Origin: Hyphomonas beringensis | GTDB taxonomy: Bacteria > Pseudomonadota > Alphaproteobacteria > Caulobacterales > Hyphomonadaceae | DNA length: 64,000 nucleotides | Reading direction: 5' to 3' | Assembly: GCF_000682755.1 (NCBI RefSeq) | Contig: NZ_AWFF01000031.1 | Span: 22,815-86,814 of the forward strand | Shown: positions 1 to 8,437 of the stretch, piece after piece | Layout of the letters: each line of letters opens with the position of its first letter | Position numbering within the stretch: the first letter of the stretch is position 1 | Made by a program: the position numbers and the translations under genes | The notes under the pieces: model-generated | What the model saw: the letters and a program-made list of their open reading frames with translations, nothing else | What the model was told of the DNA's origin: nothing | Database searches by the model: none

Positions 1-2
1 TC

Positions 3-1925
3 CGCACACTGGAGAGCTTCATCGATCCGACATATGAGTCTGAGCAGACCCTGTATATGTGGAGAGGTGAATACGATCTCACTGACGCACTGACCCTGAC
101 CTATCTGGGCAGCTATAACGAGTATGAGTCTATCTCTCAGGAAGACTATAACGAGTATGGCGCTGACGTGAATTTCAACACGGCGGCCAGCCCGTTCATC
201 GCCCTGAACGGGGCAACCGCAGGCGCATTTGCCGCCCTGTACCCGAGCCTGTTCCCGGGCGGCGTTGTCGCAGACCCACAAATGGGCCTGACCACAGCCC
301 CGGTCGCAACCGACATTTCCGGGGCCTATGCCGAACAGACCACACACGAAGTTCGTCTGCAGTCTGACTTTGACGGCCGGTTCAATTTCAACCTGGGGGC
401 CATCAAGGTTGATTATGAAACCAATACGGATCCGAAGCTTCAGGAAAGCTATTATGTGATGTTCAATGCGGCCTCCGCATTCATCCAGTTGAACAACGCA
501 GCTTCCATGATCGCAAACGGCGTACCGGCCTTTACGATTGCGGATCCGGCAAATGCCGGTGAAACGCCGATCGACAATCTGAACGGCAATGGGCGCAACT
601 ATTTCCGCTCGATCACGCCTTATACCCTCGACAGCTTCGCAGTGTTTGGGGAAGGTTATTACGACGTCACCGACGATCTGCAGCTGACGGTCGGCCTGCG
701 CTATACCAGCGATGACAAGGAAGTTGGCCGTATCCCAACCTTCCTGCTGGTGCCGGATGCTGTGCGTCCTGACCCGCTTGCCTATGTGCCGGTACCAGGT
801 GCATCAAACGATCTCGGCGGCGACGGTACCTACAATGTCACGTTCGAAGAAGTCACTGGCCGGGTCGGTCTCGACTGGTCTCCGGAGCTGAGCTTCACTG
901 AAGACACGCTGATCTACGGCTTCTACTCACGAGGCTATAAGGGTGGTGGTATCAACCCGCCGCAGCCAGCAGACACACCGGACGCCTTCCCGCAATTCTT
1001 CGATCCGGAATTCATCAATTCCTATGAGATCGGAACGAAGAACACGCTGGCTGGCGGCGCACTGCAGCTGAACGCAACTGGCTTCATGTATGACTATGAA
1101 GGCTATCAGATCAGCCAGATCGTCAACCGGTCTTCGGCCAACTTCAACGTCGATGCCAAGATCAATGGCTTTGAACTTGAAACGGTCTGGAACCCGGTCT
1201 CTACATTCGTTCTGAACGCCAACCTCGGCCTTCTGGATGCGAAGGTGAAGGATACCTACGGCATCGACGTTCTGGACCGCACCAATGGTCGGGCAGATTT
1301 GGTAACGCTGAAAACCTTCCCGTCTGCTTCCAATTGTGTGGTCTCCGCACAGGGCTATGCGACTGTGCTCGGCGCGATCCAGGGCGGCTTTCTTGACCCG
1401 GGTTCAACTTTGGGTCTCTGCACCGGCGACTTTGTCGGACAGGAAGCGGCTCTGGGCCTCGGCGGTGTGACCGTCAGCTATGTCGACTCCGATGGCGTCA
1501 CGCAGACAGTTTCTGCGCTGACCCCGTTCGATGGCGAAGCCAAGAATCTGGATGGTAACAAACTGCCCGGTACGCCGGACACGACGTTCAGCTTCGGGGC
1601 TGAGTACACCTGGCTACCGAGCGGTCAGGGCACGTTGGCCGACTGGTCCGCAACGGCTCGCGTCGACTATTACTATCAGGCTGACAGCTACAGCCGCGTC
1701 TGGAATACCGGCCGCGACCAGCTGGAAAGCTGGGACAACATCAACCTGTCCATGCGCTTCGACAATGAAGCCAACAATGTCTCTGTCGAGATCTTCGGCA
1801 AAAACATTGCGGATGATGATGTCATCACCGGCGCGTATCTGACCGACGACTCCTCAGGCCTGTTCACGAACGTGTTCCTGAACGAGCCGAGAACCTTCGG
1901 TATCAGCGTCAGCAAAACCTGGTAA
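3..1925 (+). CDS. TonB-dependent receptor, C-terminal part (5' end outside window)
   Basis: The reading frame is open from the first bases, so the N-terminal signal, TonB box and plug domain lie outside the window. The visible 640 or so residues show alternating short beta-strands rich in aromatic residues, stretches such as LTVGLRYTSDDKEV and LIYGFYSRGYKGGGINPP, and a C-terminal strand ending in ...GISVSKTW with a terminal aromatic residue, all typical of the 22-strand outer-membrane barrel. The GINPP-type segment and loop organisation are common in receptors of sphingomonads and Caulobacterales. The family imports siderophores, vitamins or oligosaccharides using TonB energy. The substrate cannot be read from this part. 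A rho-independent terminator follows the stop codon. Confidence 0.93.
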   Translation, partial: RTLESFIDPTYESEQTLYMWRGEYDLTDALTLTYLGSYNEYESISQEDYNEYGADVNFNTAASPFIALNGATAGAFAALYPSLFPGGVVADPQMGLTTAPVATDISGAYAEQTTHEVRLQSDFDGRFNFNLGAIKVDYETNTDPKLQESYYVMFNAASAFIQLNNAASMIANGVPAFTIADPANAGETPIDNLNGNGRNYFRSITPYTLDSFAVFGEGYYDVTDDLQLTVGLRYTSDDKEVGRIPTFLLVPDAVRPDPLAYVPVPGASNDLGGDGTYNVTFEEVTGRVGLDWSPELSFTEDTLIYGFYSRGYKGGGINPPQPADTPDAFPQFFDPEFINSYEIGTKNTLAGGALQLNATGFMYDYEGYQISQIVNRSSANFNVDAKINGFELETVWNPVSTFVLNANLGLLDAKVKDTYGIDVLDRTNGRADLVTLKTFPSASNCVVSAQGYATVLGAIQGGFLDPGSTLGLCTGDFVGQEAALGLGGVTVSYVDSDGVTQTVSALTPFDGEAKNLDGNKLPGTPDTTFSFGAEYTWLPSGQGTLADWSATARVDYYYQADSYSRVWNTGRDQLESWDNINLSMRFDNEANNVSVEIFGKNIADDDVITGAYLTDDSSGLFTNVFLNEPRTFGISVSKTW

Positions 1926-1950
1926 ATCAGGCGCATTGAAACCAAGCATC

Positions 1951-1982
1951 GGGGGGCGGCCTGACAGGGCCGCTCCCTTTTT
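1951..1982 (+). terminator. Rho-independent terminator after the TonB receptor
   Basis: A GC-rich hairpin (GGGGGCGGCC, short TGACA loop, GGGCCGCTCCC) is followed directly by TTTTTA, 25 bases after the receptor stop codon. Confidence 0.8.
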
Positions 1983-2050
1983 ATTTGGCCTTGGCTGCCC
2001 CCTGCCCTATTGTTGCCCGCAAAGAAGCCGCCTTTTCAGGAGACTGCCCC

Positions 2051-3205
2051 ATGCGAACTGCCAGCCTCGTTTCCCTCACCGCCCTGCTCGCAGCCTGCGG
2101 AGGGTCAGCCGACCAGACGCCAACCGCGACCAGCGATTTCGATGTCAAACTGACCCCCGTGGTCGAAGAGGCCGAATGGCCTTGGGGGATGGTTTTCACA
2201 CCGGAAGGAGACCTGCTGTTCACTGAAAAGGAAGGTGGCCTGAAATTCGTCGCCGGCGGTGAAGGCACGGCCACACCGGTCAGCGGCCTGCCGGATGCCT
2301 ATATTGAAGGACAGGCCGGATATATGGGCATTACGCTGGACCCGGACTTTGAGACAAACCGCCTCGTCTACATTTCCTATTCCAAGGGTGATGACGCCGC
2401 CAATGCGGCCGCCGTCATCAAGGGCCGCCTCAGCGAGGACAACAGCACGCTGGAAGATGTCACCGAAATCTTCTGGGCTGATCCGCGCGACACGGCCTAT
2501 CATTACGGCTCGCGCCTGCAATTTGCCAATGACGGCACGCTGTTTGTCACCCTCGGCGAGGGCTTCAAATACATGAAAGCCGCTCAGGACCCGAAGATTA
2601 CGCACGGCTCCATCGTCCGCATCAATTCAGATGGCAGCATCCCTGAGGATAATCCGTTTGCAGATGGAAAGGATGGTAACCCGGCTGTCTGGTCCTATGG
2701 CCACCGCAATGTGCAGGGCCTGTATTATGACGCAGAGACCGGCACACTGTATGAAACAGAACACGGCCCCAAGGGCGGCGATGAGCTGAACATCATCAAA
2801 CGCGGCGCCAATTATGGCTGGCCGGTCATCACCTATGGCGTGAACTATGATGGCACGGTGATTACCGAGAAAACCGAAATGGAAGGCATGGAACAGCCCC
2901 TGACCTATTGGGTGCCGTCGATTGCCCCGGCGGGCCTCACCATGCTGACCAGCGATGTCTATCCCGGCTGGAAAGGCGATCTCTTCACCGGCGGCATGAA
3001 CGGCCCGGCCGGGCTGGAGCTGACCCGTATCGACATGGAAGACGGCCAGGTGGTCGGCAAGGAATCCCTGTTCGATGGGGAATATCCGATCCGCGATGTC
3101 ATTCAGGGCCCGGATGGGCACCTCTATGTCGCCACGAAGGATTTTGACGGTATCTACCGCGTGGATGTCGTTGAGGCCGTCGCTGAAGAGCCTGACACGA
3201 AGTAA
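2051..3205 (+). CDS. PQQ-dependent sugar dehydrogenase (GSDH family) lipoprotein
   Basis: The 384-residue product begins with a lipoprotein signal peptide (lipobox LLAAC, Cys at about residue 17), so it is probably anchored in the periplasm. The rest matches the soluble aldose sugar dehydrogenase family (YliI/Asd type): PWGMVFTPEGDLLFTEKEGG near residue 50, repeated six-bladed propeller strands, and the EHGPKGGDELN segment around residue 240. Such enzymes oxidise aldoses with PQQ and pass electrons to the respiratory chain. I chose ATG 2051 because it follows an AGGAG and gives a clean signal peptide; the upstream in-frame ATG at 1985 would bury it. PQQ use is inferred from the family. Confidence 0.88.
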   Translation: MRTASLVSLTALLAACGGSADQTPTATSDFDVKLTPVVEEAEWPWGMVFTPEGDLLFTEKEGGLKFVAGGEGTATPVSGLPDAYIEGQAGYMGITLDPDFETNRLVYISYSKGDDAANAAAVIKGRLSEDNSTLEDVTEIFWADPRDTAYHYGSRLQFANDGTLFVTLGEGFKYMKAAQDPKITHGSIVRINSDGSIPEDNPFADGKDGNPAVWSYGHRNVQGLYYDAETGTLYETEHGPKGGDELNIIKRGANYGWPVITYGVNYDGTVITEKTEMEGMEQPLTYWVPSIAPAGLTMLTSDVYPGWKGDLFTGGMNGPAGLELTRIDMEDGQVVGKESLFDGEYPIRDVIQGPDGHLYVATKDFDGIYRVDVVEAVAEEPDTK

Positions 3206-3232
3206 GTGCCACGGGCCTGCGCCTGGTGCAGG

Positions 3233-3838
3233 TCAGACGTCCCGGCGAGACCGGAGCGCGGCGGCAAGCGTGCCATCATCCAGATGGTCCAGTTCGCCGC
3301 CCACTGGTACGCCATGGGCCAGGCGCGTAACGCTGGCGCCCTTCCCTTCCAGCAGGTCTGCCACATAATGGGCCGTGGTCTGGCCATCGACCGTGGCATT
3401 CAGGGCCAGGATCACCTCGCGGATTCCGCCCGCCTCGACCCGGCTGATCAGCGTCGCAATGTTCAAATCTTCCGGCGTGATACCATCAATGGCCGACAAG
3501 ACACCGCCCAGAACATGATAGCGTCCGCGAAAGGCGCCGCCCCGCTCCAGCGCCCACAGGTCCGGTACGTCTTCCACAACACAGATGAGGCCGTCGTCGC
3601 GGCCATCGGCCTGGCACACCGCGCAGGGCTGCACCGTATCGAAGTTCCCGCAGATTTCGCAGCGGTCAATCTTCTCGCCCGCTTCCGCCAGCGCTGCCGC
3701 GAGCGGCTTCAGCAGCGTATCACGGCGCTTTAACAGGAACAGCGCCACGCGCCGCGCAGACCGGGGGCCCAGGCCCGGCAGTCGGGAGATGAGCTCGATC
3801 AGACGAAGTATTTCCGGGCCGGCAGAACGTTGTGACAT
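3233..3838 (-). CDS. recR: Recombination mediator protein RecR
   Basis: The 201-residue product has the standard RecR layout: a helix-hairpin-helix region at residues 10-30 ([14 protein letters not shown]), a four-cysteine zinc finger (C60, C63, C72, C75) and a Toprim domain beginning with [14 protein letters not shown]. RecR works with RecF/RecO to load RecA at gaps. The start ATG at 3838 gives the usual family length; the open frame continues upstream to 4045 over the ctrA terminator and the 3' end of ctrA, so the longer version is rejected. In many bacteria recR follows dnaX and a YbaB gene; here it stands alone downstream of ctrA. Confidence 0.96.
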   Translation of the reverse strand: MSQRSAGPEILRLIELISRLPGLGPRSARRVALFLLKRRDTLLKPLAAALAEAGEKIDRCEICGNFDTVQPCAVCQADGRDDGLICVVEDVPDLWALERGGAFRGRYHVLGGVLSAIDGITPEDLNIATLISRVEAGGIREVILALNATVDGQTTAHYVADLLEGKGASVTRLAHGVPVGGELDHLDDGTLAAALRSRRDV

Positions 3839-3883
3839 ATGCCCAATGTCAGCTATTTGCCCACTCTTGCAAGCGTGCATCTG

Positions 3884-3919
3884 AAAAGAAGAAACCCCGG
3901 CCAGGGGGACCGGGGTTTC
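3884..3919 (-). terminator. Rho-independent terminator of ctrA
   Basis: Read on the minus strand, a 10-bp perfect stem (GAAACCCCGG/CCGGGGTTTC at 3891-3900 and 3910-3919) is followed by a T-rich run (TTCTTTT). It lies 28 bases beyond the ctrA stop codon. Confidence 0.85.
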
Positions 3920-3947
3920 TGGAGTACTCTTAAATAATGGCAGCCTG

Positions 3948-4661
3948 TCAGGCGGCCTCCTCGATCTCATTGGATTTCGAGCTTGGGCGAGGGTCACGCA
4001 GCACATAGCCGCGGCCCCAAACGGTTTCGATATAGTGTTTGCCACCAGTAGCCTGCTGCAGCTTCTTGCGCAGCTTGCATATAAACACGTCGATGATCTT
4101 CAGTTCCGGCTCATCCATCCCGCCATAGAGGTGGTTGAGGAACATTTCCTTGGTCAGCGTCGTGCCCTTGCGCAGCGAGAGCAGCTCGAACATCTGGTAT
4201 TCCTTGCCGGTCAGGTGAACGCGCTCTTCGTCCACTTCCACCGTCTTGGCATCCAGGTTCACAATGATTTCGCCTGTGCGGATCACACTCTCGGCATGGC
4301 CTTTGGAGCGGCGCACAATGGCGGTAATACGGGCGATCAGCTCGTCTTTGTTAAAGGGCTTTGTCAGGTAATCGTCTGCGCCGTAGCCGAGCGTCTTAAC
4401 CTTGGCTTCGATGTCAGGGTTACCGGACAGGATCATGACCGGTGTGTTCACACGGCCCATGCGCAGCTGCTTCAGCACCTCATAGCCGGAGATGTCCGGC
4501 AGGGAGAGGTCGAGCACGATCATGTCGTATTCGTAGACTTTTCCGAGATCGACGCCTTCTTCACCAAGGTCGGTCGTATAGATGTTGAAGCCCGCAGCTT
4601 TCAGCATCAGCTCGATTGAACGCGCGACAGCGCTATCGTCTTCAATAAGCAGGACGCGCAT
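3948..4661 (-). CDS. ctrA: Cell-cycle master response regulator CtrA
   Basis: This 237-residue OmpR-type regulator has a receiver domain (acidic pocket EDD at 7-9, phospho-acceptor D51 in VLDLSLPD, K in the TKPF motif) and a C-terminal winged helix with [12 protein letters not shown] and the GRGYVL wing. The near-perfect match to the conserved CtrA core and the C-terminal Glu-Glu-Ala-Ala end, resembling the di-alanine ClpXP degron of Caulobacter CtrA, make the assignment secure. CtrA silences the replication origin and activates flagellar, pilus and division genes. Its upstream region carries two GANTC sites and paired TTAA motifs, as expected for CcrM methylation control and autoregulation. 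Placement beside flagellar genes fits its role. Confidence 0.97.
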   Translation of the reverse strand: MRVLLIEDDSAVARSIELMLKAAGFNIYTTDLGEEGVDLGKVYEYDMIVLDLSLPDISGYEVLKQLRMGRVNTPVMILSGNPDIEAKVKTLGYGADDYLTKPFNKDELIARITAIVRRSKGHAESVIRTGEIIVNLDAKTVEVDEERVHLTGKEYQMFELLSLRKGTTLTKEMFLNHLYGGMDEPELKIIDVFICKLRKKLQQATGGKHYIETVWGRGYVLRDPRPSSKSNEIEEAA

Positions 4662-4674
4662 TATCTCGTCTCCC

Positions 4675-4751
4675 GAATCAACTTACGACCAAACTAGTCG
4701 CATTTCCTATCAAAGTGAATCCTACGGGCTGATCCTTTAACGAAGGTTAAC
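4675..4751 (-). promoter_or_regulatory. ctrA promoter region: two GANTC sites and paired TTAA motifs
   Basis: GAATC occurs at 4675-4679 and 4717-4721, matching the CcrM methylation target GANTC. TTAA occurs at 4737-4740 and 4747-4750, that is TTAA-N6-TTAAC, one base shorter than the CtrA consensus TTAA-N7-TTAA. In Caulobacter the ctrA promoter carries a GANTC site and CtrA autoregulates, so the arrangement is what one would expect. The function here is inferred. Confidence 0.55.
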
Positions 4752-4797
4752 GAGCCGTGCGATTTGCCTCAAAAAAGTTCTACTTTATTCACACAGA

Positions 4798-5637
4798 TTA
4801 ATAGCCAAGCTCGGCAGCGGAGCCCGCACCGATCAGCATCTGTGAGATTGCGATGGCATCCTGGATCGGCTGCGCCTGCTGATCCGTCGAGATCAGTGTT
4901 TTCTGGCAGCGGATCGCATCCCGCACTTTCGGATCCCGCATAACGGTGCCCGCAAGGTGTGGACGGAAGCCAAGGAAGGTCTGGCAGGCGCGCGCGATCG
5001 CTTCATAGGTTCTTTGCCCTGCAGCGCGCGAATCGGCCTGGTTAATACAGATCACGGGTTCTACGTTCGGCGCGTAACCTCTCAGAACCTTGATGAACGC
5101 ATAGGCGTCCGTCATCGAGGTCGGCTCGTCCGTGATAACCATCAGCGCCTTGTCGGCGGCACGTGCCAGGCGCATGCAGTTCGCCTCGATGCCAGCGCCA
5201 AGGTCGACAACCACCTGATCATACTGGAGGGCCAGCGCAGAGAGACCCGCAGCAAGGCGGGCGACTTCTTCGGGCGGAAGCTCAGCGAGAGCGCCTGAGC
5301 CTGATCGGCCCGGCAGCACATCAAAACCACCTCCTGCAGCGCCGCCATCGACCGGCGTTACCGCATCATCCAGTTCAACCCAGCCTGCAATCACGGCAGC
5401 AAGGTCTGTTTCCGGGGCAATGCCCAGCTGAACGTCCACATTGGCGAGGCCAAGGTCACCATCGACCAGCAGGGTGCGCTTGCCGGCCTGCGCAAAGGCA
5501 GATGCGAGCGTGATGGCCATGAACGTCTTGCCAACTCCGCCCTTGCCGCTTGCAACAGCGATGATCGAAGCCGGAGCGACACGCGGAGCCGGACGCTGTT
5601 GCGGCCGATCCTGAGATTTTCGAAGCATGAAGCTCAT
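4798..5637 (-). CDS. flhG: FlhG/FleN-type MinD-like ATPase
   Basis: The 279-residue product is a ParA/MinD-superfamily ATPase with a deviant Walker A GKGGVGKT at residues 31-38, LLVDGDLGLANVDVQLG as switch I, and VVVDLGAG as switch II. The GLANVDVQLG signature and the position after an flhF-type gene identify it as FlhG, which controls flagellar number and placement with FlhF. I do not see the DQAxxLR-type FlhF activator helix that FlhG N termini often carry; the first 22 residues are polar and proline-rich. The start lies 4 bases after the flhF-like stop codon, with GGAG a little upstream, so the two are co-transcribed. Confidence 0.9.
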   Translation of the reverse strand: MSFMLRKSQDRPQQRPAPRVAPASIIAVASGKGGVGKTFMAITLASAFAQAGKRTLLVDGDLGLANVDVQLGIAPETDLAAVIAGWVELDDAVTPVDGGAAGGGFDVLPGRSGSGALAELPPEEVARLAAGLSALALQYDQVVVDLGAGIEANCMRLARAADKALMVITDEPTSMTDAYAFIKVLRGYAPNVEPVICINQADSRAAGQRTYEAIARACQTFLGFRPHLAGTVMRDPKVRDAIRCQKTLISTDQQAQPIQDAIAISQMLIGAGSAAELGY

Positions 5638-5641
5638 GAGA

Positions 5642-6649
5642 TTACGCAGCTCCTTTCAGGGCGATCACATCGCCCGGGGCATCTTCCATCAACAAGGCAG
5701 CGAGCCGGGAGGGCGCTGCCGGCACCAGACCGCCACCGATAAACGGCGTCACGGCCAGGTGTGAGAAGGCAATTCCTGCCGACGACAGGGCGGATATAGC
5801 TCCCCCCCTCCGTCGGGCAATGTCGAGTTTGGTCAGGATCGCGCGGCGGATGCCGGCGCGGGCAAAGGCACGGGCCGAATCGGCCTGATCTTCCGGATGG
5901 CCCTCAGCAGACATCACGAGCACGGGCTCGGCGCGCACAACGGCAATCAGGTCCTGCAGGCTGGCCATGTCATCCTGGTCAAACGGGTTGATGGCCGGCA
6001 GGTCGATGATGCAGCGATTGCCGGTCTCGCGCAGCTTGCGCAGCACATTGAACAGGGCGTCCGGCGTTTCGGCGATGCGGATCTGGCCGCGTTCCTGCTC
6101 CAGATAGGCAGCCAGCTGGTCACCCCCGGCCGTGCCGTCGAGGTCAGCCGCAACAGGCATGATCTGGGTGCGGGCCACGGCGGCGCGGCGCGTCAGCTTT
6201 GCAGCTGTGGCAGTGCGACCATGCCCGGGAGGGCCGACGAGAATGATATCTTTCTCCAGACGCGCCGGGATCGGATCGCAGGTAACGATGCGCTCCAGAC
6301 CGGCAGCGATGGAATCCTCAGGGGCGCAGCTTGGCGTACTGTGGCGCCCAGCGCCTTCATTGGCCACGCGGTCTGCAAAGCGCTGGGGGGCGCCATGCCA
6401 GAGCAGCGCATCGCGCACACGGCTGTAGAGGGGGTTTTCAGAACCGCGGCCATGACCACCACGCGACTCACGCAGGAAGAGTGGCTCGCTTGGCACGACC
6501 CCTCCGCCCAGCTTGTCTGTAGCCGCGCGGACCTCGACTCCCCCGTCGATCTCGCGCTCTGACAGGATCACCGCATCGGCGCCCATCTCGGCAAAAATCA
6601 TCGCCTTGGCAGCTTCGAAAGTCTCCGCGGCGAACATCTTCATGCGCAT
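5642..6649 (-). CDS. flhF: FlhF-like protein with degenerate GTPase motifs
   Basis: The first 45 residues (MKMFAAETFEAAKAMIFAEMGADAVILS...) match the FlhF B domain well, and the C-terminal part has the SRP-GTPase layout. The nucleotide site is eroded: the P-loop reads GPPGHGRT (139-146), with Arg at the invariant Lys; the DTAGR motif is replaced by DLPAI (216-220); the DTYR-type motif is absent. The TKLD motif (273-276) survives. At 335 residues it is shorter than most FlhF proteins. FlhF marks the pole for flagellar assembly; this copy probably cannot hydrolyse GTP normally. It is upstream of flhG and follows fliN after a 164-bp gap that contains two TTAAC motifs. Start ATG 6649 or 6643. Confidence 0.85.
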   Translation of the reverse strand: MRMKMFAAETFEAAKAMIFAEMGADAVILSEREIDGGVEVRAATDKLGGGVVPSEPLFLRESRGGHGRGSENPLYSRVRDALLWHGAPQRFADRVANEGAGRHSTPSCAPEDSIAAGLERIVTCDPIPARLEKDIILVGPPGHGRTATAAKLTRRAAVARTQIMPVAADLDGTAGGDQLAAYLEQERGQIRIAETPDALFNVLRKLRETGNRCIIDLPAINPFDQDDMASLQDLIAVVRAEPVLVMSAEGHPEDQADSARAFARAGIRRAILTKLDIARRRGGAISALSSAGIAFSHLAVTPFIGGGLVPAAPSRLAALLMEDAPGDVIALKGAA

Positions 6650-6728
6650 GTCTGCATGTTTCCCTTGTTACACCCCATCGCACACCACCCCATTGGCGCG
6701 ACAGGACATGCTTATCGTCGGAAAACAG

Positions 6729-6749
6729 TTAACACCGCTAAAGGTTAAC
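6729..6749 (-). promoter_or_regulatory. Paired GTTAAC motifs upstream of flhF
   Basis: TTAA occurs at 6729-6732 and 6745-6748 inside GTTAAC and GGTTAAC contexts, in the 164-bp gap before the flhF-like gene. They resemble CtrA half-sites (TTAACC), but the spacing does not match the full TTAA-N7-TTAA consensus, so this is only a candidate CtrA-controlled promoter. Confidence 0.35.
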
Positions 6750-6813
6750 AGTTTCCTGCCCTGCGTTAGGAATTGTGAAGGATGTATGGGATTTAATGTT
6801 GGCTGCCGAAATC

Positions 6814-7080
6814 TCAGGCAGCTGCACGTTCATCAACGATTTCGGACAGGGTGACCCCCAATTGTCCATCAGCGATGACCAGCTTGCCGCGCGCCATCAG
6901 GCGGTCGGAAAGGTAAATATCCACCGGTTCGTCTGTCTTGCGCTGAAGGGCAATGATGTCCCCTTCGGACATGGCCATCAATTCCTCGATCGGCATGCGC
7001 ACCTCGCCCAGCACCACATCCACACGGACAGGCACATCCATCAGGCTCTTTTTCAGGGCGGGGTTTTCGGAATCAGTCAT
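6814..7080 (-). CDS. fliN: Flagellar motor switch protein FliN
   Basis: The 88-residue protein is essentially a single SpoA (FliN C-terminal) domain: DVPVRVDVVLGEVRMPIEELMAMSEGDIIALQR followed by DIYLSDRLMARGKLVIADGQLGVTLSEIV. FliN forms the base of the C-ring, binds FliM and docks the FliH export-ATPase complex. It lacks the long acidic N-terminal extension of many FliN proteins. A good ribosome site (GGAAGGA) precedes ATG 7080, and the gene is 14 bases downstream of the fliH-like gene. FliM is not encoded in this window. Confidence 0.94.
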   Translation of the reverse strand: MTDSENPALKKSLMDVPVRVDVVLGEVRMPIEELMAMSEGDIIALQRKTDEPVDIYLSDRLMARGKLVIADGQLGVTLSEIVDERAAA

Positions 7081-7094
7081 GGTGGTCCTTCCGG

Positions 7095-7496
7095 CTATCC
7101 TCTGGATGGGTCGGATTTGAGGGATTGCTGCGCGGCGAACAGGTCCCCCTGCCCGTCTATGATGGTGCGGGCTGTCGCCCTTATTAACCGAGTGGCCCGC
7201 TCACTGAAACCCTCGTCCAGCGCGCAGGCCTCCAGATGGCCTGTCAGGGCCACCAGATTGGCCAAGGCCTCGTTGAGGGCATTCGTGACCGCCTGCAAGC
7301 GTTCCGCCTCGTCACACGCCTGCTCAGCGCGCACAGTTGCGGCGCCTTCGGCCCGTGCCTCTGCCAATAGCTGTACCAGTTCGGGCGTTGTCAGGCGGAC
7401 GGGTGGGTCGTCTTCGATGACAGCAGGCGTGGCTTGCGCACCGCTGAAATCGCTGCGGAAGTCAAAAGGCGTGAGGGATTTGACCGCGCGCTGCAT
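7095..7496 (-). CDS. Short FliH/FlbE-like flagellar protein
   Basis: This 133-residue protein has no motif that I recognise with certainty. It sits between fliG and fliN, the position of flbE (the fliH equivalent) in the Caulobacter fliF operon. Its centre (residues 37-105) is an Ala/Glu-rich amphipathic helix with regularly spaced acidic residues, consistent with the coiled-coil stalk of FliH, which regulates the FliI export ATPase and links it to FliN. It is much shorter than ordinary FliH (about 200-240 residues). Start ATG 7496 overlaps the fliG stop codon by one base (TAATG), implying translational coupling. The functional assignment rests mostly on position. Confidence 0.6.
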   Translation of the reverse strand: MQRAVKSLTPFDFRSDFSGAQATPAVIEDDPPVRLTTPELVQLLAEARAEGAATVRAEQACDEAERLQAVTNALNEALANLVALTGHLEACALDEGFSERATRLIRATARTIIDGQGDLFAAQQSLKSDPSRG

Positions 7497-8437
7497 TATT
7501 CGACCAGTTCGTCCTCATCTTCCGGCAGACCGCCGCGAATATCACCCTGGCTGATCAGGGCGCGCGCCAGGCGCACCAGCTCACGCCGAGCCGCTTCCAC
7601 TTCGCTGCGGCGCACAGGGCCCAGCATGGCGATTTCTTCACGCAGCAGGCCGCCCGCACGTTGTGTCATGTTGCGGAAGAAAGCCGCCGCCGTTTCCGGC
7701 GTCGCCCCCTTCAGCGCCAGGGTCAGCACAGTGCGGTCTGAAGAGGACAGCAAGGTCTGCAGGCCTGCCGTGTCCATCTTGGCGAGGTCATCAAAAGTAA
7801 ACATCAGCGCGCGGACGCGGTCGCCGACGCCTGGCTCGGCGCTATCCAGCGCAGAAAGCAAATTCTTCTCGGCCTGGCTGTCCAGCTGGTCAAAGATCCG
7901 GGCAATGCGCTCATGCCCGCTGGCAATGGAAGGCCGCAGACTATTGTCCAGCCAGCCGGTCACGGCCGTTTCCAGCCCCTTGAGCGCAATCGGGTTCACC
8001 GGACCGATGTGCAAGAGGCGCTGCATGATATCGACAGCCTGCCTCGTGCGGATCACTTTCAGAACGCGCGCGGCGGGCTCGCCGTCCATGCGCGACAGGA
8101 TCAGCGCGATAGTCTGTGGATGCTGCCCACCCAGCAACTGGACAAGATCTGCCGTTTCCATGGCAGACAGCCGCGACCAGACGCTGCTGCCCGCTGCCGG
8201 TTTGGGGGTGTAGTGCGTGTGCGCCTTCACATAGGTCTGCACGGCTTCGGCCTCATGGCCGTAATCATCCTCCAGCGCGTCCATGGCGACAGACAGCGCA
8301 TGGGCCTCTTCATTGGACAGCTCTCCCCAGACAGGGGCAGCATCGGGGCCAAGCGCGCGCATCAGACGGGCAGACCTGGCCAGGCCTTCCGGCGGGCGCG
8401 CAGACGGGCCAGCCTGTTTCAGGGCGAGGGCGTTCAT
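7496..8437 (-). CDS. fliG: Flagellar motor switch protein FliG
   Basis: The 313-residue protein has the FliG N, middle and C domains. The middle-domain HPQ motif is at 106-108 (GGQHPQTIALILSRM), and the C domain reads LMFTFDDLAKMDTAGLQTLL (211-230) and LREEIAMLGPVRRSEVEAARRELV (265-288). FliG couples stator ions to rotor torque. The torque helix differs from the usual DDR-type pattern: the second Asp and the following Arg are replaced by Thr and Ala. The start overlaps the upstream mini-fliF stop codon as ATGA, so the two proteins are probably made in step. The N-terminal domain is weakly conserved, perhaps matching the shortened partner. Confidence 0.93.
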   Translation of the reverse strand: MNALALKQAGPSARPPEGLARSARLMRALGPDAAPVWGELSNEEAHALSVAMDALEDDYGHEAEAVQTYVKAHTHYTPKPAAGSSVWSRLSAMETADLVQLLGGQHPQTIALILSRMDGEPAARVLKVIRTRQAVDIMQRLLHIGPVNPIALKGLETAVTGWLDNSLRPSIASGHERIARIFDQLDSQAEKNLLSALDSAEPGVGDRVRALMFTFDDLAKMDTAGLQTLLSSSDRTVLTLALKGATPETAAAFFRNMTQRAGGLLREEIAMLGPVRRSEVEAARRELVRLARALISQGDIRGGLPEDEDELVE

